DNA from: Laccaria trichodermophora | Taxonomy: Eukaryota; Basidiomycota; Agaricomycetes; Agaricales; Hydnangiaceae | NCBI GenBank assembly: GCA_018417955.1 | Contig: JACTVC010000016.1 | Location: 248,001-312,000, forward strand | Direction: 5' to 3' | Length of the DNA stretch: 64,000 nucleotides | Position numbers and translations under genes: made by a program | The notes under the pieces: generated by a model | What the model saw: only the letters and a program-made list of their open reading frames with translations | What the model was told of the DNA's origin: nothing | Databases searched by the model: none | In this document: positions 1 through 12,500 of the stretch, piece by piece | Numbering within the stretch: the stretch's first letter is position 1 | How the letters are laid out: each line of letters begins with the position of its first letter

Positions 1-1
1 T

Positions 2-304
2 TCAATTCTTCCCATCAGACCTGAGGCCTGAGCGCTTGAAGGACATTCTATCTCCGCCGCCCATATCACACCTTCCGGGGTGTCTTTTCGCATATTTGAC
101 TTCATTTGCAACGTACATATATCCATCCGTGCCCGGAGTCGACCGGCTGAGGAATTCGGCGGCTTCAGCCCGCAATTTCCCTTGGCCCCAGAAAGTTCCT
201 GATGTAAGCGTTGCCTCTTGAACGCGAGCTTGACATTCCGTACATGCTCCGAGCATAAGTAGGTAAACGAGACATATTCCTGGAAGCACCATTAGGATCT
301 CCAT
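2..304 (-). CDS. possible N-terminal exon of a secreted or membrane protein, running off the window
   Basis: An ATG-initiated reading frame on the minus strand starts at 304 and is still open at the left edge, so only about 100 residues are visible. The first 20 residues are strongly hydrophobic (MEILMVLPGICLVYLLML), followed by Gly-Ala-Cys, which looks like a signal peptide or signal anchor. The rest is basic and polar with no domain I recognise. CpG content is like that of the host-type DNA around it. It could be a real first exon or a chance frame; the hydrophobic start is the only positive evidence. Confidence 0.3.
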   Translation of the reverse strand: MEILMVLPGICLVYLLMLGACTECQARVQEATLTSGTFWGQGKLRAEAAEFLSRSTPGTDGYMYVANEVKYAKRHPGRCDMGGGDRMSFKRSGLRSDGKN

Positions 305-1249
305 CAAAACCCACCCAAAACGATCTCAAGAAGAGCACACTTCCCCCGGCTAGCTCAAGGGGCAAGTCACCTATCAAACGGATATCAGTCCCATCACACA
401 CCCGAAAACGAAATCGAGAAACGAACCCATGCAGACCCTTTCTGAGAACTCTTGCGTCTTCATGAGATATATGAAGCCCACCGCGCTCCCATTTACGCCC
501 GGCAGGTGACTCGAACCATTTGGAGCGTGTTGCGCCCAGGACAATTGGGTCGACAGCCTATATGCCCATTCAATAGGTCGTCGTCCAGAGTGGAGGGTAC
601 TGAGATGCGAGGCATTTGGTGGAACAAACGGTTTCAAGGAATGTTGAGTGCCATACGCAAGCGTCGGGTAGGCGACTACAGGGTGTCCCAGTGCCGAGGT
701 AAACAACAGGGCTGGCCTGCTGAAATTTGAGCACTAGGGTGACTGAAAACGTCGCCCACGTCTTCGGGCTCTTCACAGATCTTGGAGCCACTTATGGAGC
801 AGGGTGATTGGAGTGTTTGTGAGGTTGTTTGTTTGAAGATTGCGGTGGCCTCGGTAGGGCGTCACTGTCAAGGAGGTGTATTGTCAGAACGTTGTTTGAA
901 GTTGGTGGGGAACGATAAGTAAGACAAACCAAAAGAGACCTTGATTGTACGTGCGAAGTGGGATTAGTGGGCTTCAGAGTCAGAGATAATAGTAGTGATC
1001 GATCTTGAGAGTTTGAGTCAAGGGCTGAAAGCATCGACTGTTCTCGGACCAACGTTGTGGATGCGTACGGATAACACGTTTCACGGTTTCCGCATTAGCG
1101 GCCTTGAGGTCTCCCCAACTGCTCGCAGTTCTGTTGCTTCATTTCTTCGTCCATACTAACCCGGTGACAGAGGCAAGTCCTTAGACGATGGCAGGGACTG
1201 GGATTCCAAAAGAGATGGGAAGTCCCTGTCTTGCACACCTATACTTCTG
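305..1249. other. stretch with no supported gene
   Basis: CpG-rich, host-like sequence. Short open frames exist on both strands, but none shows a recognisable domain or a consistent exon-intron pattern. It may be intergenic or hold exons of the gene leaving the left edge. Confidence 0.4.
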
Positions 1250-1510
1250 TTATTTCACCTCATTACATGATTTACTCCGAACGGCGAACCTCATACTTGA
1301 CAATTCCTCCCCATGGCAGATCCCTCGGACATTTTCTAACCTCCACTTCGCGGGCATTGTGGACGGGTTCCCATCGACGATACTCCTCTTCCTCAGCGAG
1401 CCCACAGCGTGCAGAAAAGGCGTCGACTCCTCAGGAAGCACCACACCAAAGGATGAACGCATAAGCTGCGCTGCGCGGAATAGAGTCGAGCTGTCCTCAG
1501 GAAAACCCAT
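1250..1510 (-). CDS. hypothetical protein exon
   Basis: A minus-strand frame begins with ATG at 1510 (MGFPEDSSTLFRAAQLMRSS) and runs 86 codons. Composition is balanced and protein-like, with a basic C-terminal part, and a possible intron donor (GTGAAA) lies near its end. I do not recognise the product. The overlapping plus-strand frame (1188-1547) has a less natural composition. The exon could belong to a longer gene whose other exons I cannot place. Confidence 0.25.
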   Translation of the reverse strand: MGFPEDSSTLFRAAQLMRSSFGVVLPEESTPFLHAVGSLRKRSIVDGNPSTMPAKWRLENVRGICHGEELSSMRFAVRSKSCNEVK

Positions 1511-2289
1511 TGACGGCGTGATTCTTCAACTAGGTTCGGTCATCTAAAAATCAATGTTAGCAGGGCATTTCCACATAAGTACGTCGGAGACTTACCACGA
1601 ACAAGGCCTTTTGATCCGAGTGGACTAAGACGTTATATATAGGATCACAGGTCTTGAACTTTTGACGATGGTCAAGAAGCAAAGAGAACAGCGTGACAAA
1701 TTTCAACAGGGTTGCCGTGATAAGAGCACAAAATGGAATGCAGAGGAGCCATGAAAAGAGGTGAAGGTGATGACGTCGACGAGATTATCGTGATAGAGAT
1801 CAACATTGCTTGTGCGTACCCCCACAAAATCTCAACCCTGTGCCCCTCCTTTCCTCAGCACTCCGCGCTCATACTTCGGCTGGTGACGGTTCTACTACAT
1901 CACACCCCTCAACCAACATCCACTCACACCTCTCCTCCACAAGTGGCATCCATTCGCTAATCCGCTGCTATAAGCACCCCCTCCGCACAACCATCAAAGG
2001 GTATGTTGATCGGTGTGGGCTATCATGCATCGTTCTCTTTTCGTTGGCCTCGCTTAAGGTGAACTCGGTGTGGCCGAAGAATAGGGGATTGAAGGAGAAC
2101 CCAACGTATGGGTCCGTATCGAGTTTTCGGATAGGCGACAAGGGAGAGAGAGAGGCTTGGAGGATACTGCATGAGTAGGGACCTTCAAGGCCAACGAAAT
2201 CCCTCTTCGGTGGGTCCTCTTTGGTGACTTTTGGCTAATCCATGCTTTGGCGCTGGAGGGTGGTGATTCGTTGAAGTCGACACAAGTCG

Positions 2290-2840
2290 AGGATCACATA
2301 TTCGACACGACTTCCACACCACTCTCAACCTCTCTGCCACCAGCCCAACCATCATCAACTTTCCTCTTGCTCGACGCAGCCTCCTCACACATCCGCCTCT
2401 CTAGGTCATTCAAAAGGTCCTGCTCAACAAGACCCGCCTCCCAGCCAGGTTGAGCCTCTCCACGTCCCTCACGAGCTTTCTGTACTCGCCGCTCCATTCC
2501 CCCGTCGACTCCAAGATCTCATGCTCATGCGCCTCTTTCATCTTTCCAACAACCCGCTTGCTCTCCTCCGACTCTTCAATAAGAGCTTTCATAAACTCCT
2601 CTAAAAGCCTCTCCTTTTGGATATCCGACGCCATCTGCTTTTTCCTCTCCTCCGTGATGAGCTCGTCGATCTATCGTTGCATCTTCCATATCTGGTTGGA
2701 GAGCAACAGGCGATCGCAGAAAGCCTTGGGGCATTTCGACGGTTTGGTGGACTAGAGTGTATTTCGGAGGCCTTTCATCTCTCGCTGTTGTTTCCAGACG
2801 CGGTTCATCAACAAAAGCCGCTCGCAGAAGTCGGAGAACG
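2290..2840 (-). pseudogene. coiled-coil protein gene, degenerate (copy A)
   Basis: On the minus strand a charged, helical stretch can be read from about 2,830 down: a Lys/Arg/Leu segment (FCDRLLLSNQIWKMQR), a stop, then QMASDIQKERLLEEFMKALI and an acidic/basic heptad-like region to about 2,410. A frame change is then needed to continue into NDLERRMCEEAASSKRK at about 2,350. The same order of motifs occurs in copy B at 14,770-15,190, so this is a genuine gene family member. The stop and frame change suggest it no longer encodes a full protein, although unrecognised introns could explain part of this. Function unknown. Confidence 0.45.
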
Positions 2841-3823
2841 CCTAGCTGACGGCGTTAGGCGTGGCGTTCTGACTCGAAGGATGTTGGGCAGACATGATCG
2901 CAGAGCGGGCGCAAGGAGCTTTATAATGGCGCGCAGGGTGGTTTACCTTCGTCCACACCACAAGGGGGAGGTTACGCGTAGATGGGAGTTTAAAGTGCAT
3001 CTTCTTTTCTAGCCGTCGATCGAGCTCTTTGAAGGCTGCGAGGTCGTGAGGGTGTGATACCGGTGTAGATGAAGGCGGTGTGTGGTGGTGCGTTGCGGGT
3101 GAAGGTGTGGTGGGGGCGCAAGCTCAGTTAAGCAGAGTGAATTCCGAATCTTAGTCTTGGATGCAGAGTAGCAATGTCAAGATTTGCTCGGAGCGTTTGC
3201 ACCCATGGATGTAGTCCGATGCTGAGTGGACAGAGAGGGGACCGCGACGCCGATGAAAGAGCGATTGGTGTCCGTGAATAGTACCGACATTGAAGTTTGA
3301 ATGTTGAACCTCAACTCGTTGGCGTCGCGTTTCAGGGTGATTTACAAAATATGGTATAGACTGAAGTTGGGCTGGAAGACATCCACATGTTAACAGCCAG
3401 ATAATGTGCGAAGGAAGGGCGGTGTCCGTACCTTTGGTGCGTGATGTGGATAAGGAAAGGTTATGGATGAATTCGTACAAACGTGCTGGAGCACGAACGC
3501 GAAGCAGGCAGCACAAAGTCGACTTGTTTGTCCTATGTTCGTTGCTTCAATGTCGTTGGATCCAACTTGAAGGAGGGACGAGTCGACTACAAGACATCAG
3601 CATCACGATCGCTGCACAAAAGAAGACGTACCACGTATCCTCAATCCCCCACCAGACGACTGTTCACGACAAACATCTCTGTGTGCGTGAAGGGAGCCGT
3701 GACGTCAAGTAGCCCGTGGTGCAGGGGACGAAGAGCGCTGCCACGAGTTGCACATAGCATAGAGGATATGCCGGGGTCTCTAGGGCCCGGGGGACTTGAA
3801 CAGGATGTATGTGGGGTTCGTCT

Positions 3824-4212
3824 TCAAATTGAGCCGGGGGTAAGGTACCGCTCGCAACCCGCCATCGTCCTAACCTTCGAGGGGAGAGCCATGTCAGAAA
3901 ACTGCTGAAACCATGTCAGTGATGCCGCACGATAGAAGCAACTCTCGTGCTTACCTTCTTGGTCATCGTGTACCTCTCCTGGCTAACGTATGTTGAACTC
4001 CACCCAACTCCTGAGATGCAGCCGTTGAGCAGGGATTTAGATTTCCAAGAGTAAGACGCCTGCATTTCTGCGGTTATTGTACGCTGCAAGCAAGCCGTTG
4101 GGTGAGATGTGAGGTTGGCGTTCCAGGAGGTTGACGGAGAGTAGTCGTGCACTTGGGTTTGATTATGGTTACCGAAGTATGTCACCGTTCCATAGGTCTG
4201 CGTCGGTGGCAT
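3824..4212 (-). CDS. hypothetical small protein, two exons (copy A, intact)
   Basis: ATG at 4212 opens a frame starting MPPTQTYGTVTYFGNHNQTQ that continues to 3955, ending KK before a good donor (GTAAGC). A 50-nt intron follows, ending TTTCAG, and the second exon (3904-3824, starting QFSDMALPSK) stays in phase and ends at TGA. The product would be about 113 residues, rich in Ser, Thr and Tyr, with no domain I recognise. The homologous stretch in copy B at 16,210-16,566 carries a nonsense change and a one-base insertion, which makes copy A the better candidate for a working gene. A further intron near the 3' end is possible. Confidence 0.45.
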
Positions 4213-4395
4213 AGTAACGTATCTTCAAACCTCGCAAGAAAGAGGATGTTGAGAGTGCCCTAACGGTGAGGTGCTTTGCTTTGTTTCTTGATAAAAACTC
4301 GGTCAAGTGAACATTCACGTATGAGTCTGGTGTACCTTTATTTCACAAATAATTCATCTAGTTGAAGCAACGTCCGAAAACAGCATGAGCAGCGT

Positions 4396-5559
4396 CGAAG
4401 AGAGCAGGAGCAGCGCCGAGGGCAATGGTGACGACGAGCTCATGATGAAGATCGATGAAGGTTGATGTCACTTATGTACTGTGACTGCCAACCTTCATCC
4501 AAAACAAGTTTACGCAGCTGCTTCAGCGATGGTCCTCTGTTGTCAGATATCACTCTGGACAACGCGACCACAGTGAGTCTACATTGTTTTCCATTCCAAG
4601 CAATGAATCACTTACACTCGTCGCCTTCTCTAACCAGCTTCTCCGTGCTACCACCATCATTTCCATGTTGATGCTGTCGTCTCAGTCGAGCATTAGAGAC
4701 GAGGAGCTCTGAATAGAAAGGTACGTCATCTTAATGAATGCAGCATTGGGGCTCATCAGTGACCCCGTCTTAGGACGCAAGAGGCACTGCCTCGACGTTT
4801 TAACTCAGCGACAAGTTTCAATCACATTGATGGTTATCGTGGACCGGCCCAGCGATCGGATAAAGATCCAAGATGAAGACTTCAACCCAACTTCAACCCT
4901 GTCGAGAAAGGGAACGTCCCCGGCACTGAAGGTGGGGACAGACGTACAACGTTTTCGTCATCGTCCCTTTATAGTGGCGAAGGAGAGTGGGCCAGGATTC
5001 TAGACTTGAGACCTCTGTCTACCATGGCATTTCGCTTTCCCCAGCCCGATCTTGTCCACGAGCCAAGTACATGAATCACCTCCTCTTCCCGCCTCCTTCC
5101 CGCCCTCTTATGTGTGCCTCTTGTTTCAGGAGTCAAGTAGTTGCAACCCCGAAGGCCGTCTTCTCGAAGAGCGAACAGCTTCTTATTTGAAACAGTGGCG
5201 AAGCTACAGGTCATCAACGACCAACCTGAGGCAGAAAATCCGTTATCACGCCAATGCAATGCCGTGGAGCTTGCCACGTCATGTTCCACATACGTCGACC
5301 TCACTACGACCTCTACGACCTTGGAACCTACATGGTCGGGGTATTCGAGTTGCCTGTCCCACTTGAGCATACATATGATGTGCAGATAGGTGGCAGTCGG
5401 ATCCGAGACCACCGCTCCTTTGATGTGCTCTAGATCTCCTTGCAATCGTTACAGTCGCCCATCTCAATCCCACCATTTTTTGGCGGTTCTTCCCAACATA
5501 CTGGTCCTTCTGTCTCCTCTCTTATCGTCATTCTGTCTTCTCCTCGCTTTTTCACATTC
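4396..5559. other. stretch with no supported gene
   Basis: Host-like CpG-rich DNA. The longest open frame (4969-5445, minus strand) starts at GTG or TTG, not ATG, and shows no recognisable domain. It may be an intergenic or promoter region between copy A and the gene at 5.6 kb. Confidence 0.35.
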
Positions 5560-5566
5560 ATGAAAA

Positions 5567-5965
5567 TTGACAGTTGGCACTCCCCCAAATCCCCAGACGA
5601 TTGACATAGACTCAACATGGCTCTTCCCAACATGCTTACCGGCGCTTCTTTCTCCCCTTACTTCTTCCCGTCCTCTCCTCGCCTTTCACACCTTTGAAGA
5701 ACGGCAGCTTCTTCACAGGCTCCTTCGGTTTCGATGTGCCAAGGCGGGAGCGCACAATGCCGTCTCAATCGTTGACGCCTTACAACGCGTCAACGACGAC
5801 ACAGCCCACGATGGTACCTCGCCCACAGTGTACAATTACACAAATCCCAGGACGGGAGAGCGCATTGTGTCTCTGCTACCCCCAAACCATCCCGAGATGA
5901 TCTGCTTACAGGAAGGCATGCATGTGCCACAGACAATTGACACGGTCCTCCTGCGTGAATCATAG
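5567..5965 (+). CDS. hypothetical protein, C-terminal exon
   Basis: An open frame of about 130 codons ends at TAG (5963-5965). Its second half reads like conserved protein: HNAVSIVDALQRVNDD, then YNYTNPRTGERIVSLLPPNH and PEMICLQEGMHVPQT. A Thr-Gly-Glu-Arg-Ile-Val-Ser-Leu-Leu-Pro-Pro-(N/D)His-Pro-Glu-Met string reminds me of uncharacterised agaricomycete proteins, but I cannot name the family with confidence. There is no ATG at the 5' end of the frame (it opens at a TTG), so the true start must lie in an upstream exon, perhaps from the ATG at about 5,618 in another frame. Isolated gene, no operon-like context. Confidence 0.45.
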   Translation: MTVGTPPNPQTIDIDSTWLFPTCLPALLSPLTSSRPLLAFHTFEERQLLHRLLRFRCAKAGAHNAVSIVDALQRVNDDTAHDGTSPTVYNYTNPRTGERIVSLLPPNHPEMICLQEGMHVPQTIDTVLLRES

Positions 5966-6555
5966 GCCACAACTGGGTCATCGAAGGGGCTCAAGCCAAG
6001 CTTGGTTGAAGCAAGTTGCTGGAGAAGTTGAGCTAGGCGGAGGTGAGGGTTTGGGATGGGGAGATCAGGGTGGGGGACGTGTTGGTGGAAGGGATGGGAT
6101 TGTATTGGCTTCCGCTGACTGGTTGTCGGATGGCGCGCCCTACCACAATCAGTGCGATCGCTGTTGTCTTCCCTGACTTTGCGTCGGCTCTGCAGTGTTA
6201 GGTCCCATACAGGCTTGATGGTACCCAACGTCTCCCAGTGTAATCTCAACTTGACGTCCTATCCTCGTCAGTCTTGAATTTTGTATTGGAATAGAAGTCA
6301 GCATGATCGGTGGATGATTAGGTCCACTCAGCTAGAAGCGAAGCAGACTTGAAGTCGGACAATGAACAAATGGAGGCCAAATACAACTGTCATGCTCAAG
6401 CTCGTGCATATGGGGGTTGTATTCAAAAAACTGTAACGTACATGCTTTCTCTGCGGAATAGTTTCACTGTTGTGTATGGGAAACTGTTCAACGTTCAAGA
6501 CCAACATGTAGCTCCGCCAACCGCCATGGTGGGCCATATCTCGCTCGCCCAATAA
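5966..6555. other. intergenic, convergent gene ends
   Basis: No coding stretch is supported. The segment lies between the 3' end of the plus-strand gene at 5,965 and the 3' end of the minus-strand ARM/HEAT gene at 6,556, so it probably holds both 3' UTRs. Confidence 0.4.
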
Positions 6556-9500
6556 CTACCAACGCCCAAACGATGGCAAGTGGAATGATCGTTGAGCTGA
6601 ACCCCGTGAATTTGCAGCACCTCTTTCCGCGGTACTAGAAGCCAACTCCGAATCATGAGTCGATGATTCTGGAGCATCATCGTCCTGAATTCCGCGACGA
6701 CGTATACTACCCAATCGCACTGGCGCCGAAGGTCTGGACGAAAGCGGACTGGTTCGGGAATGGGTCAAAGACACGGGCGATGACGGGTCCATGAAGTAAT
6801 CGTCATCCGAAGGCCACCGGTCTCTGGAAGTCGCCATCCGATTTAGTGGAGAATTAGGTGTGGAAAAGACTATTGGTTGACTACCACTGGGAGGTGACTT
6901 CGGCTCCCTCTCTTCCAAATCCTCTTCGAAGAGAGTGTCTTGTGGAAAGTTAGAAGTGTCGGGATTCTCCCTCAGAGGCGAGAGGTCTGCGCGTCGGGAC
7001 TGAGAAGCAATAGGTCGAGCTGGTTCGCTCAACGACCGGGAGTGGCGCGCATTCATTGTGGCACTTTCCCTTACTTCCTCCATTTTGGGATCAAATGGTG
7101 AGCTGTCAAAGCCTGCCGGTGACTCAAACGTGGAGTTGCGTTGCTGGTATAATAATGAGTACGTTTTTCCAACATATCAGAATGATGATTCTTACCCCAT
7201 TTCGAGGCGTACGTTCCCTGGAGACGATGACATCCTCATCGTACGCGTGGCCAGTCGGGTGAGGGGACAAGGTCGTTTCTGGAGGATGAGTTTGATCAAA
7301 GCTTAGTAACTCTGCTTGCAAGCGCGACTGGACGTCTTGCAGCCTAAAGGAACGTAAGTCATGAAGATGACAACACACATCGTATCAATACCTTGTAAGC
7401 TTGAGAGTCTCAAGGACTTCTTTAGCCAGGGCTTGAACAGCTTGTTTCTCTTCTTTGCTCTTCAGAGTCGATTTTCGTATTGGACTGTTAAACCATCAAA
7501 CGATCAGAACTTTTCTCAACGTTTACCACAAAGAAGTTTACCTCGTGATATGTTCCATAGATTTCTGGAGTCCGGCGTCAATTATATGTCGTCTATATGT
7601 GCCGGTGTGGACTAAAGCTTTCAGTATCTTGCAAGATCCAATAACTTCATATGCCGTCTGGCTGCTAGTCAGGTGCATGAGTTCTGGAAGAATCCTGGCT
7701 TTGATTAGCGTGTCTCGGCCAACATCCGAAAGTTCAGCGGTAATCCGACAAATTTCGAGGCCATATTTTTTGCATTTAGTGTCTGTGACGGTGTACCGAG
7801 GACTATATTCGCTGATTAGTGGAGAGCAACGGATGAAAGTACTAAACACAAACACACCTTAACCACCTGACTACGCATGGAACTATTCCGCTGTCAATGA
7901 CTGGTGTATGCGGAGAGTTTTGAACCATCCTCAACAGCAAATGGAAGGCTCTGATGTGTACTCCTAAAGCTACATCTTCTTCCCTGAAAATATTGCGCAA
8001 AGATGGCAGGGTGTCCACAACCAGTTGTCTTGCTTGATCTGGTGCGGCCATAAACAAAGTGCAAAGCGCTTCCAGGCTTGATTCTTGAGCTCCTTTCTCT
8101 CCCTTGCTAAAATCTCTCATGAGCTTGAGTCTCGATTTCGAGGAAAATGGAAGATTCCTACACCGCAACCCATGACAAAGACTTGCTAATCCCTTCGTTC
8201 ATGATCCTCGCGGAACGCAAGACGGAGCCTGTGGAGAGCAATTGAATGATGCTGGAACAATTACGACGCATAGCCGCATCACGCCCCTTCAAATACTCTC
8301 CAACAGCTGGGACAAACATGGGCTCAGCCGCAAACCAGCCCTTCTGATTCTCGTTACAGTTTTCAATCACATTATGGGCCGCCTCCAGGTATGCTCGAAC
8401 AACGTTTACATCATTGATCCTGTCAGAAGTTTCATGGGGAGGCGGTGAGAGGAAAGAAGTCAAGAAATTACCTCAATACATCGACAAGAATATTCAATCT
8501 TCGTCGCTCCACGAGCTTGGGCACCACGATGGGGGCCCACTCCCGGAGAAGTGCCGTGACAGACGGATTGCAAAGCCTTTTTCCATCAAAAAGAAGAGGG
8601 ATTAGCCCAGGTAGGGTATCACTCTTTAAAACCCTCGTATCACTCGACCACGTTTGGTAAAGTTCAGTGGAGAGACCAGAATCGGGGTCACTAGGGTGCA
8701 AGGTCAACCTACGTTGTGCTACCAATGCAGAGGTGATGTGATACTTACTCGAACAACGAAAACAATGCCCTGGCAGATTCCTCGTGAAGAAAGAGGATGT
8801 AGCTCAGATGCATAACGATGCTCCGAAGTAACTTGAGAGAATGTTGACGCTGAGATTGATCCTTGTGTAATCGTAAAGCGGAGCTCAGAATATCTGGGTT
8901 CGCTTTCACAAGTCGTTCGTGCTCAAATGAGCCGCCCTTGGCGAGCACTTGAATGGTTGCTTCAACAGCAGCGATACCCACATCCCCACCATTTCTGGAA
9001 TTCAATCAATATTTCAATGAACGCAGTCAGGGTGAAAATTATCGTCAACTTACAATACAAGATTAAGCAGCTCCGCTTCCTTTTTGTTTGACACAAACGT
9101 AAATCCTAATAATGAAATGGCTACAAAAGGTAAGGGTTGAAGAAGAGCTAACAGAGGCCTCAAAAATACCTTGTGCGATTGATGGACCTGAGGCCGAGGA
9201 CCGGCTTTCCAAACTATGCAGCAACGTTGGGAGCATGCAGCCACGGGATACTTCTGAAGTTTTTGCCAGTACTGATATTGCTTGAGATGCTGCCTCGCGT
9301 ACGTTTCCCCGGTCATTTCTAATCTTTGTGAAAAACGAATATATCAGCTGATGAAATCGGCAACTTACTTGAGGTTGTCAAAGAGTATATCGATCTCAAC
9401 TCGATTCTCTAGGTACGGCGCCGCCTTCGGGAGGATGCGACACCACAGGTCGCGAATATCATCGTTGTCAGCTGTCAGGCGATGAAGAATGCGAACGACG

Positions 9501-12500
9501 GAGGCTTTAGCCATGTTCTCCATGTTGCCATAGCGCGAATCAATCGCATTTTTCAGGGCTTGGACTGCTGCAATACGAAGCCGAGGCTCTGCATGTTCCA
9601 GTAGCGGAAACAAAGTGGCTCCACCGTCATCTTGAGTGAACGAAGGGCCGAGCAAAGGAAGAAGACAGTTCGACATAAATTCAAGCAGATCATCCTTAGC
9701 TGGGGTGTATGCTTGGAGAGTCTCTGATAATACTTTGGCATTAACGAGTCGTCCACGTGTCATTTCATCCGATGTTTGAATGTGAGTACGGAGCTGAACA
9801 ATGATTGGTTTCCGCACACGGACGTCTTCGCTGTGAAATATCTTGAAAATCTGGGTGAAATCTCCGTCTGCCACAAGATCATCCGCCAATGAATGTGAGA
9901 GGCAGTCGGCGGCGACCTCACGGAGCAAAGGACTTTGCTTCAGCTTAGGTAAAAGCGCCTTCCTCAGGCTGGATCTCTGTTCAACCGGGCCACTTGCGAG
10001 AAACATAATCGATTTGCTTGCTGCAGTCCGGATTTGCTCTTGTGAATGACTAGGTCCATGATTGTCAGTAAGATGGTATCAGGCTGAGGATCGTATCATC
10101 TGACTCACTCCACCAGCATGAAAATCAAAGCTATCTTCCCGGCTTCGAGGTAGTCACAGGCAAGCATTGGAATGATAGAGGCCAACAGATCCAGTTGTGT
10201 CTGGTCTGAGAGATCCCCTCGAGCAACCAAATTGCTTATAATGTCCTTCTCCACTAGGTGTTTTCGTTCTGGTACGGGTCCACTACTTATGGTTTTGAGG
10301 GCAATGGCAGCGCCATCGCGCACCTGCGGTTCTTTGTGAGCTACAAGGTTGATGATGTCGCTGCCGTGGCCATTTCAAGCTAATGACAACGCTAGGACCT
10401 CGAGTGCCCTAGCGACGAAGTCCAGAGCTTCCGAGTCGTTACTGTTTGATAGCGAACGAAGCAGGGAAATGATATTTGCTTTTTCCAGTGACTCGTGATA
10501 ATCCGTGTTCATTAAATTTTGTTTCAGAATGATCATAGCGGCCGTTTGTATGGGCTTCTTGTCGTGTTGAACGAGGCTAAAGAAATTTGGGAAGTCATTC
10601 AGGAATGCAAGATCAGGTCCGATCCAATCCCCAATCGCCTTGACTGCATATTTGATTAAAGAATCGCTAGGAAGTCTAAGGCGGTCCAGGATGACAGCTC
10701 GTAGAGTTTCTCGGTTTCCAACGTTGGTGATTGAAATGGCCGACAACGCATTGTGTGCTACGTCCCGCGCATACTGTGATTTGGACCTTGCGGACAGATC
10801 AGTTGAATCTAAAGGCAAATGATTACACATGCATACTCAAGAAGTTGCAGAAGGCCACCGCATGCTTCAGCGGACGTCCGCAGGAATGGCATCAAACGTG
10901 TGAGGATTTTTGAAGCAATTTCGGACCCGATTTTTGAAGCACTTTCGGAACCGAATTTTGGCGCATTTTTCAGAGGGTCATCCGAATACTCTTCAAGATG
11001 TGACTGCAGTTCCTTGAATACGCCCGCTTTCAAGAGCACTTGACAATTTCCGTCACTGTTTTCTGAAGCGATTTGAATGCCACGCAGTGCGGCCTGTCGT
11101 AGTTGCTCATTTCGAACACCCAGAAGGCCAACAAGTTTCTGAGTGGAGGCAACACCAGCTTTGGTGATCTCGATCGCCATTGGTGTGCAACAATCAGCCC
11201 CTAGGGCAACAGCATCAGGATAAGAAGAGGTGCAGAGCTCAAAAATGACATCGAGAAGGTGGTCATGGACAATTTTCGAACGCGAGCTAGGCGAGTTGCG
11301 GACGATATCGCGCCAGACCTGTTGTGCAGGACGGCGGAGTTGCGACTCGGAGTGTTGGATGTACCTGGCAATCGTGTTGAAATCACCCGATGCGGCCCAA
11401 TCTCGACAGAACGCAGGCATTGCAAAAGCATATACTTCCAATGTGCTTTTTTTACTAATGCTGAGCTTTGTAACTTCAATGAAAAGATGCGTGCGATCTT
11501 CCGCGGTGGATTCCACAACTTTCTTGCACGCTGACAAAGAAGCGGTGACGACATTGGAGTCAGGATGATCTAGAAACTGTAGGATTCCTCCAACAGCTTT
11601 GGCGCGTGCATGAGGGATGGCCAGTGCCAAGATTAACCTGATGATGAGCTTTACGATCTCGGGGGATTGCATGGGGCAGTCCTTGAGTTTCCTCAACAAC
11701 TCCGTTTCGACGAATTTCTGAAAGACCACAGGGTCCTCCTTCGTTACACACTCGTTGAACACGTTAATGACAGCAGCGATTATATCTGCATTCTGATGAT
11801 CAAGTCGATTTAAAAGCCATTGAATGGCCGAACGACGGCGGAACAGCTTGTCTGCTACCAAGGGTAGAAGTTCCACAAAAAAGGTGATGACGTCAGGGGG
11901 AGGGGATGAAGATCGGTAGTAATGATCCAGTAAACCCAAAATATGAGCCTTGACTATGCCATCTTGGTTTCGATCATTCCGGGCCAAGTAGACAACCTTT
12001 TGCAACACTATCTGCCGGATCGACGTAATCCTGTGACAGACGAGAGGTGCAACGGCCGACCAGAGACCATTATTGGAGCAATCTTCGATAATTCTTGGTG
12101 CAACTTCTTTGACGAAGTTAACAGAGGGATGTACCGCTTGTTCGTGGGGTGCCGGAATGGGTATCTTGGGGATAGCTAATGCCAGAGCTTCATATGCGGG
12201 CTTAACAACCGAAGTCTCCATGCGAATCATCTGGCGAAGGCAGCGAACGGCTAATTGACTGACCAACTCTTTCACCTCCACCAAGTAGTCGCCTAATAGT
12301 TGACACTGTCCACCAAGTGCTAGTGCCCTCGCCATGGGAACGGCAGAGACAGTCTCCTCTGCAAACCGCAACACCGATTCCACCGGTTTGGTTGCAGAGG
12401 AAAGAAGCTGATGAAGTTTTGGAAGGATATCCGGAGCAATATCTGTAGGCGTGAACTTAGCGAAATTGGGTGCAAGTTTCCTGTCACCGCTAAGAACGGT

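Larger units (their letters stand above)
1735..4395. repeat. segmental duplication, copy A
   Basis: This segment is repeated in the same orientation at about 14,235-16,755. Matching landmarks include the block around 2,060-2,170 with 14,530-14,650, around 2,690-2,880 with 15,070-15,260, around 3,130-3,240 with 15,510-15,620, and 3,880-4,390 with 16,240-16,745. The copies differ by many substitutions and small indels, so the duplication is old. At least two minus-strand coding stretches lie inside it. The pair flanks the large ARM/HEAT gene, which is single here. Confidence 0.85.

Noticed and set aside
452..730. 92-codon plus-strand frame near the left edge
   Set aside because: No domain, no splice partners, and an equally long frame overlaps on the other strand.
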